A stretch of DNA of 19,194 nt from Pseudomonadota bacterium (GTDB lineage Bacteria > Desulfobacterota > Desulfovibrionia > Desulfovibrionales > Desulfovibrionaceae). The stretch lies in assembly GCA_023453335.1 (NCBI GenBank), contig JAEXTU010000423.1, forward strand, positions 1 to 19,194, read 5' to 3'. How positions within the stretch are numbered: position 1 is the stretch's first letter; the number at the start of each line of letters is the position of its first letter. This document shows positions 14,605-19,194 of the stretch, piece after piece. The position numbers and the translations under genes are program-made. Below the pieces are notes generated by a model that saw only the letters and a list, made by a program, of their open reading frames with translations, was not told the origin of the DNA and ran no database searches.

Positions 14605-15698
14605 ATGCGGATCTCCGTGCGCTTGGGGGTCACGAGGGCGGTGTCCAGGTACATGGGCTGGAAGTCCCGGGACGGGTCGCGGTCCGGGATCACGGCGTCG
14701 ATGCCGCAGACCTCCGAGGAGAAGGCGTACATCCCGGGCCGGCCGCCCACGATGCCGGGGCGGAGCTTCTTGCGGTCCTGGACCATGAACAGCGTCTTGT
14801 CCGGCAGGCAGCCGATGACGCAGTTGGGGCCGTCGATGATGAACTTGCGGCAGACCCGGGAGAGGTTGCGCAAAAACGCGCTGTCCGGGTGCGCGCCCAT
14901 CTCCTCGGCCTTGAGTGGGGTGATCACGTGCTTGTAGTGGTCCACCGAGAGGTGCAGGTGGTAGAGCGTGTAATGGAGGATGTGGGTGAACACCTCGGAG
15001 TCCGAGTTGTACCCCTCGTACCCGGTCACGCCCAGGCCCTGCAGATACTCCCGGATAGGCACGAAGGCGGTGTTCTCGCCGTTGGTCATGGTGGCTACGC
15101 CCTGGATGAAGAAGGGGTGGCAGGCGTAGAGATTGATGGCGTAGTTGGTGTTCTGCCGGCCCTGGGCCAGCATGACCCGGGCGGCCAGGTCCCCCCGGTC
15201 CAGGCCCAGGTACCTGCCCACGTGCAGGGGATCGCCGATCTCCTTGATCATGATCACGTCGGGCCAGAAGCTGTACACGGTCATGGACTCGTCGGCCGCA
15301 CCCAGGCGCCTCAGGTCCAGGCGGGTCTGCACGAAGCCCAGGCCGCGCTCCAGTTCGGAGAGCTTGGCCCACGACTTGGGCGGCTCATAGGCGCGCTGCA
15401 CGTAGCGGTCGGGCTTGGGCACCCCGCGGGGCGCCTTGCCCTTGGGCGCGATGTCCATGGCGTGCTTCAAGGTGAAGCCGGCCTTGTCCATGTACGCGTC
15501 TAGGCGGTCCACCCCGGCGTCAGTGAAGATGCCGGAGAGGATGGGCAGTTTCTTGTGCTTTTTCCAGGGGCCGTCCAGGTCGGTGAGGAACAGGCCCACG
15601 CCCGAGCCGTCGTGGCCCTCCCGCATGGCGTCCAGGGCCAGGACGCCCTGCATGGGGGAGACCGGGTCGTGGCAGGTCAAGGCGAACAAGCGGCACAT
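14568..15698 (-). CDS. Glutamate synthase glutaminase subunit (class II glutamine amidotransferase, split type)
   Basis: The 376-residue protein begins MCRLFALTCHDP, so removal of Met exposes Cys2 as the N-terminal nucleophile. Downstream are GHDGSGVG (29-36), a TNYAINLYACHPFF stretch and MTNGENTAF (asparagine-glycine oxyanion residues), EGYNSDSEVFTHIL and a GGRPGMYAFSSEVCGI region, as in split GltB1-type glutaminases. It supplies ammonia from glutamine to the FMN core subunit, whose start overlaps its last 37 bases. It is the first gene of the minus-strand operon. ATG 15698 has GGAG 9 bases upstream. Unlike the full-length gltB at 3688-8274, no propeptide is needed. Confidence 0.88.
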   Translation of the reverse strand: MCRLFALTCHDPVSPMQGVLALDAMREGHDGSGVGLFLTDLDGPWKKHKKLPILSGIFTDAGVDRLDAYMDKAGFTLKHAMDIAPKGKAPRGVPKPDRYVQRAYEPPKSWAKLSELERGLGFVQTRLDLRRLGAADESMTVYSFWPDVIMIKEIGDPLHVGRYLGLDRGDLAARVMLAQGRQNTNYAINLYACHPFFIQGVATMTNGENTAFVPIREYLQGLGVTGYEGYNSDSEVFTHILHYTLYHLHLSVDHYKHVITPLKAEEMGAHPDSAFLRNLSRVCRKFIIDGPNCVIGCLPDKTLFMVQDRKKLRPGIVGGRPGMYAFSSEVCGIDAVIPDRDPSRDFQPMYLDTALVTPKRTEIRICRQTHPLALQH

Positions 15699-15739
15699 GG
15701 GGTGCGTCTCCGTGTTGGTGAACTGTGAAGCCGATACTC

Positions 15740-15780
15740 TACAAAATTATCATTGCCAATCTATTTCGATATGTTACCAG
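15740..15780 (-). promoter_or_regulatory. AT-rich putative promoter of the split glutamate synthase operon, with a weak Fur-like sequence
   Basis: Upstream of the glutaminase gene an AT-rich island stands out in the GC-rich sequence. On the minus strand GATAAT (15746-15751) is a good -10 candidate, giving a leader of roughly 40 bases; no strong -35 is seen at the right spacing. The surrounding AATGATAAT resembles part of a Fur box, about 11 of 19 positions by eye, which is weak. An alternative is TTGGCA (-35) with TATCGG (-10). Confidence 0.35.
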
Positions 15781-16091
15781 TAGGCTGCCCGGCAGCGAAA
15801 AGAAGCCCCCACTGCTGCGCAAGACCGGTCCCAGGTTGGATAGCCCAGGCCCTGTCTTGATCGGGCGCATTCTTGACAATTCCGTCGTGGCGATGGCCGC
15901 GCGGCATGTCCGGTGACGGCAAGAGCGCCTGCATATATCAAAATTGTACACAAGTCCAGGGGGAGCCCGTCCTGCCTGCGTCCGCGGGTTTTTCAATCAT
16001 GCCGCGCGGTTTTCCAGTCCGGCCGCCCCGCCGGGGACAGTCGACTGTGCATGAGCCGTGCCGCCGCGCACGGCGCAACGTCCCGGCCGAG

Positions 16092-16120
16092 TTGACGAAC
16101 CCTGCAAATGGATTTATCCG
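16092..16120 (+). promoter_or_regulatory. Possible promoter of the yajC-secD-secF operon
   Basis: TTGACG matches the -35 consensus in 5 of 6 positions and is 17 bases from TATCCG, which matches the -10 consensus in only 3. The leader to yajC would be about 80 bases. Confidence 0.35.
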
Positions 16121-16207
16121 AGGTGCGCGGTATGCAGGCGGAACGCCCCGGGCCCGGACGCACCGGGCAGGCGCTCGCCGGACCAGCACAATCCACGTGG
16201 AGGCCAC

Positions 16208-16549
16208 ATGCTCTTCGACAGCATTGCACATGCCATGGGCGCCGCGCCCTCGGGCGGGGAGGCAGGGAATCCCCTGGTGGGGCTCATGCCCCTCATCCTC
16301 ATGTTCGTCATTTTCTACTTCCTGCTCATCCGTCCCCAGCAGAAGAAGGCCAAGCAGCACAAGGAGATGCTCTCGGGCATCAAGAAGGGGGACAAGGTTC
16401 TCACCGCCGGCGGCATCTACGGCCGGGTCATGGAAGTGGACGGCGACGTGCTGACCGTGGACATCGGCCACGAGGTGAAGATCGAGGTCAACCGCAACTT
16501 CGTGTCCAGCCTGGCCGACCGCGCGCCCAAGGATACGGGCAAGAAATAG
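16208..16549 (+). CDS. yajC: YajC, accessory subunit of the Sec translocon
   Basis: This 113-residue protein has the YajC layout: a single transmembrane segment (about 23-41, LVGLMPLILMFVIFYFLLI), then the hallmark RPQQKKAKQHKEM and a small cytoplasmic domain (IKKGDKVLTAGGIYGRV, VDIGHEVKIEVNRNFV). YajC associates with SecDF in the inner membrane. The ATG at 16208 has GGAGG 4 bases upstream; the open frame continuing upstream has no family similarity. The gene is followed by secD and secF, the usual order. A 159-base gap with two hairpins separates it from secD. Confidence 0.95.
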   Translation: MLFDSIAHAMGAAPSGGEAGNPLVGLMPLILMFVIFYFLLIRPQQKKAKQHKEMLSGIKKGDKVLTAGGIYGRVMEVDGDVLTVDIGHEVKIEVNRNFVSSLADRAPKDTGKK

Positions 16550-16556
16550 CTCCACG

Positions 16557-16624
16557 CCGGGGTTCCCTTCCCCGGTCACGATTTCGGGCGGCCGCGGCGG
16601 GAACCCCGGTTCCCGGCCGCGGCC
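16557..16624 (+). other. Two hairpins in the yajC-secD gap
   Basis: The first is CCGGGG/CCCCGG (16557-16562 with 16570-16575) with a 7-base loop, 8 bases after the yajC stop. The second is a long stem, GGCCGCGG-C-GGGAACC (16590-16605) with GGTTCCC-GG-CCGCGGCC (16608-16624): about 16 bp with one bulged G. Neither has a T-run. They could attenuate or process the message between yajC and secD. Confidence 0.55.
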
Positions 16625-16708
16625 TTGCCTTGACCCGTGATTCGGCGTAGGGAGGGGGGCCTTCGACCATCCCGCCGGGTTGCCCGGCCTGTCCGTTAGG
16701 AGAACCGC

Positions 16709-18301
16709 ATGAGGAGCCTTCGCTTCCGCCTGCTCATCGTCCTGGTGGTCACCGCCATCGGGCTCATCTACCTGCTGCCCTCGCTCACTGGCGAGGACTC
16801 GCCTGCGGCCAAGCTGTCCCCGGCCAAGCCCATCAGCCTGGGCCTGGACCTCAAGGGCGGCGTCCACCTCACCGTTGGCGTGGACATCGACACCGCCGTG
16901 GCCAACAGCCTGGCCCAGAACGGCCAGGACATCCGCACCCTGGCCCGGGACGAGGGCGTGGTGGTGCTGCGGCCCGCGGTGGAGAAGGGCGTGCTTACCC
17001 TGTACCTGGCCGAGTCCGGGCAGCAGGACAAGTTCAACGACCTCCTGGCCAAGAACTACGGCAATCTCAAGGTGATGAGCACCACCGTGCAGGACGACGG
17101 CAAGGTGCGCTACGCCCTGGCCATGAATCCCAAGTACAAGCGGACCTTCGAGGCCGAGTCCCTGGAGCAGGCGGTCAAGATCATCCGCAACCGCGCCGAC
17201 GAGTTCGGCGTGGCCGAGCCGGACATCCGCAAGCAGGAGGGCAACCGCATCCAGGTGCAACTGCCCGGCCTGGACGACCCGCAGCGGGCCAAACGCAACA
17301 TCAGCCGCACCGCCCACCTGGAGTTCAAGCTGGTGGACGACGCCGTGGACCCGGCCAAGGCCGCCGCAGGCATCCTGCCTCCCGGCCGCGAGCTCATCAT
17401 GCTGCAGAGCCACCGCAACGTGGACGGCACCTCGGACGAACGGCCCCTGGTGGTGTTCAAGGATGCGGCCCTGACCGGCGAGCACATCTCCAACGCCTAT
17501 GTGGGGTTCGACTCCACGGGCCCCTACGTGGGCCTGCACTTCGACGCCCAGGGCGGCCGCGCCTTCGCCCGGGTCACCGGCGAAAACGTGGGTAAGCGCC
17601 TGGCCATCATCCTGGACGGCAAGGCCTCCTCGGCCCCGGTGATCCAGGACAAGATCACCGGCGGCAAGGCCACCATCACTGGCCGCTTCTCCGACCAGGA
17701 GGCCCACGACCTGGCCGGCGTGCTGCGTTCCGGCGCGTTGCCCGCGCCCATCAACATCCTGGAGGAGCGGACCGTGGGTCCCAGTCTGGGCCAGGAATCC
17801 ATCGACAAGGGCCTCATGGCCGGCGTCATCGGCGCGGCCCTGGTGGTGCTTTTCATGGCCGCCTACTACAGCCTGTCCGGGGTCATCGCCGACCTGGCCC
17901 TGGCCCTCAACGTCATGCTCATCCTGGCCGGCCTGGCCGCGTTCGGGGCCACCCTGACCATGCCGGGCATCGCGGGCATCGTCCTGACCATGGGCATCGC
18001 CGTTGACAACAACGTGATCATCTTCGAGCGGATACGCGAGGAGCTGCGCCGGGGGCTCACGGTCAAGGCGGCCATCGAGGAGGGATACTCCCGGGCCATG
18101 GTGACCATCCTGGACGCCAACGTGACCACGGTCATCGCCGCGGCCATCCTCTACCAGTTTGGCACGGGCCCGGTGCGCGGCTTCGCAGTGACCCTGATCC
18201 TGGGCATCGTGTCCTCCATGTTCACGGCCATCTTCGTCACGCGCCTCATTTTCGACCTGTGGACCGCCCGAAAAGATGCCGGCGCGGCCTTAAGCATCTA
18301 G
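16709..18301 (+). CDS. secD: SecD, protein-export membrane protein
   Basis: The 530-residue protein has an N-terminal transmembrane helix (about 8-24), the SecD motif GLDLKGG (45-51), a periplasmic domain with FGVAEPDIRKQEGNRIQVQLPG and VGLHFDAQGGRAF, and a C-terminal group of five helices from about residue 370, including GIAVDNNVIIFERIREE, the conserved transmembrane-4 region (usually VDANV). SecD and SecF use the proton-motive force to help pull proteins across the inner membrane. ATG 16709 has TAGGAG about 6 bases upstream. The length is shorter than E. coli SecD (615), as in many bacteria. secF starts 12 bases after its stop. Confidence 0.96.
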   Translation: MRSLRFRLLIVLVVTAIGLIYLLPSLTGEDSPAAKLSPAKPISLGLDLKGGVHLTVGVDIDTAVANSLAQNGQDIRTLARDEGVVVLRPAVEKGVLTLYLAESGQQDKFNDLLAKNYGNLKVMSTTVQDDGKVRYALAMNPKYKRTFEAESLEQAVKIIRNRADEFGVAEPDIRKQEGNRIQVQLPGLDDPQRAKRNISRTAHLEFKLVDDAVDPAKAAAGILPPGRELIMLQSHRNVDGTSDERPLVVFKDAALTGEHISNAYVGFDSTGPYVGLHFDAQGGRAFARVTGENVGKRLAIILDGKASSAPVIQDKITGGKATITGRFSDQEAHDLAGVLRSGALPAPINILEERTVGPSLGQESIDKGLMAGVIGAALVVLFMAAYYSLSGVIADLALALNVMLILAGLAAFGATLTMPGIAGIVLTMGIAVDNNVIIFERIREELRRGLTVKAAIEEGYSRAMVTILDANVTTVIAAAILYQFGTGPVRGFAVTLILGIVSSMFTAIFVTRLIFDLWTARKDAGAALSI

Positions 18302-18313
18302 GGAGCAACGGCC

Positions 18314-19194
18314 ATGGGACTGCACATCATCCGACCCGACACCAACTTCAACTTCATCGGCATCCGCAAGCTGATGCTGGCCATCTCCGGGGCCATCATC
18401 GTCCTGGGCATCCTCTCCCTGGTCTGGAAGGGCGGCCCCCGCTGGGGCATCGACTTCGCCGGCGGCGTCACCGTCCAGGTGAAGATGAACCAGGCCGTGG
18501 ACCTGGGCAAGTTCCAGGACGTCCTGGCCGCTTCGGACCTGCCCGGCATGCTGGTGCAGAGCTACGGCCATGGCAAGGACAACGAGTACCTGGTGCGCCT
18601 CTCGGCCATGGACGTGAGCGCCGAGCAGGCCAGCGGCAAGGTCAGTGAGGCCCTCAAGGCCAAGCTGCCCGACAATCCTTTCACGATCCAGCGCCAGGAG
18701 ATGGTGGGCCCCAAGGTGGGGGCAGACCTGCGCTCCAAGGCCATGGAGGCCATGTTCTACGCGGTGTTGCTCATCGCCATCTACATCTCCGGCCGCTTCG
18801 AGCAGCGCTGGATGGCGGCCGGGATCATGGCCGCGGGCCTGGCCGGCGGCATGTACGTCTTGGGGGTGCTGGGCTTGTCCATGGCCTGGATGACCATCGG
18901 CGCCTTGATCATCACCCTGGTGCTGTGCTGGAAACTCAAACTCAACTACGCCCTGGGCGCGGTGGTGGCGCTCATCCACGACGTGTTCATCACCGTGGGG
19001 GTGTTCTCCTTCCTGGACAAGGAGTTCGACCTCACTACCGTGGCCGCGCTGCTCACCATCATCGGCTATTCCCTGAACGACACCATCATCGTGTACGACC
19101 GCATCCGGGAAAACCTGCGGGCCAAGAGCTCCCCGGACTTGGCCACCATCATCAACCACTCGGTGAACCAGACCCTGTCCCGCACCCTGCTCAC
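18314..19194 (+). CDS. secF: SecF, protein-export membrane protein, 3'-truncated
   Basis: The first 293 residues are present and the frame runs off the window end. Features: a first transmembrane helix (about 20-37), GIDFAGGVTVQVKM (45-58), VGPKVGADLRSKA (131-143), the RFEQRW segment (161-166), VVALIHDVFITVG (217-229) and IGYSLNDTIIVYDRIRENLR (250-269), all SecF hallmarks. Between RFEQRW and NYALGAVVALIHDV there are about 44 extra residues (167-210) forming two hydrophobic stretches, absent from E. coli SecF. ATG 18314 has GGGAG 8 bases upstream. It partners SecD, directly upstream. Confidence 0.94.
   Translation, partial: MGLHIIRPDTNFNFIGIRKLMLAISGAIIVLGILSLVWKGGPRWGIDFAGGVTVQVKMNQAVDLGKFQDVLAASDLPGMLVQSYGHGKDNEYLVRLSAMDVSAEQASGKVSEALKAKLPDNPFTIQRQEMVGPKVGADLRSKAMEAMFYAVLLIAIYISGRFEQRWMAAGIMAAGLAGGMYVLGVLGLSMAWMTIGALIITLVLCWKLKLNYALGAVVALIHDVFITVGVFSFLDKEFDLTTVAALLTIIGYSLNDTIIVYDRIRENLRAKSSPDLATIINHSVNQTLSRTLL

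Larger units (their letters stand above)
15699..16207. other. 509-base divergent intergenic region between the glutamate synthase operon and yajC
   Basis: No protein gene is supported here. Seen: the AT-rich promoter-like island at about 15730-15780; a second AT-rich patch around 15932-15952 (ATATATCAAAATTGTACA); a perfect 12-bp palindrome ACAGTCGACTGT at 16037-16048; a 7-bp hairpin GCCGTGC/GCACGGC with a 6-base loop at 16055-16074; and a possible yajC promoter TTGACG (16092-16097), N17, TATCCG (16115-16120). No riboswitch or tRNA could be recognised. Confidence 0.5.

Noticed and set aside
15873..15878. Perfect -35 TTGACA upstream of yajC
   Set aside because: No -10-like hexamer lies 16-18 bases downstream (GCCGCG is found), and the site is 330 bases from the gene.
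15964..15998. Small RNA terminator-like GCCCG...CGGGTTTTT
   Set aside because: The stem is only about 5 bp with a 15-base loop, and no promoter at a convincing distance supports a transcript.
1..19194. CRISPR arrays, insertion sequences, integrase sites, tRNA or rRNA genes
   Set aside because: No regularly spaced repeats, transposase or integrase motifs, or recognisable RNA genes were found on either strand.

Overview
The window looks like chromosome from a high-GC, sulfate-reducer-like deltaproteobacterium (Desulfovibrio-type Desulfobacterota). This is an inference from the gene set: an ETF/ETF-quinone oxidoreductase cluster, archaeal-type split glutamate synthase rich in ferredoxin domains, yajC-secD-secF, and apparent selenocysteine use. 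No mobile element, rRNA, tRNA or CRISPR array was seen.

Layout. 1-3604 (+): the 3' part of an ETF-quinone-oxidoreductase-like flavoprotein with a C-terminal ferredoxin domain, then etfB and etfA, closed by a strong rho-independent terminator. 3688-8274 (+): a full-length, single-chain glutamate synthase large subunit, followed by a Tat-type metallophosphoesterase (8333-9166, +). 9179-10099 (-) and 10210-10488 (+): a divergent pair, a LysR-type regulator and a small AhpD-like (CxxC-type) protein. 10552-15698 (-): a three-gene glutamate synthase operon of split type, in transcription order glutaminase, ferredoxin-FMN synthase core, and a fused GXGXG / GltD-like oxidoreductase / ferredoxin protein. 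15699-16207: a 509-base divergent intergenic region. 16208-19194 (+): yajC, secD and the 5' part of secF.

The most interesting locus is the divergent pair at 9179-10488. Each gene is interrupted once by an in-frame TGA. In each case the TGA falls where homologues carry a redox-type cysteine, the reading frame continues after it with family-conserved sequence, and an 8-bp hairpin starting with G in its loop lies 18-22 bases downstream. These are the features of selenocysteine insertion with bacterial SECIS elements. The AhpD-like protein would have a C41-x-x-U44 active site. The LysR regulator would have U198 in its effector domain, close to the position of the peroxide-sensing cysteine of OxyR. 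Between the two genes are a perfect ATC-N9-GAT LysR box and two near-identical repeats about 42 bp apart. I propose a selenium-based redox switch: a Sec-containing LysR regulator controlling a Sec-containing thiol peroxidase-like protein. AhpD-like selenoproteins are a known class; I do not know of a characterised Sec-containing LysR regulator.

The two glutamate synthases, of different architecture and on opposite strands, flank this pair. Other oddities are an ETF alpha subunit with a rewritten FAD signature, an extra hydrophobic hairpin in SecF, and extra cysteines around the glutamate synthase iron-sulfur loops.
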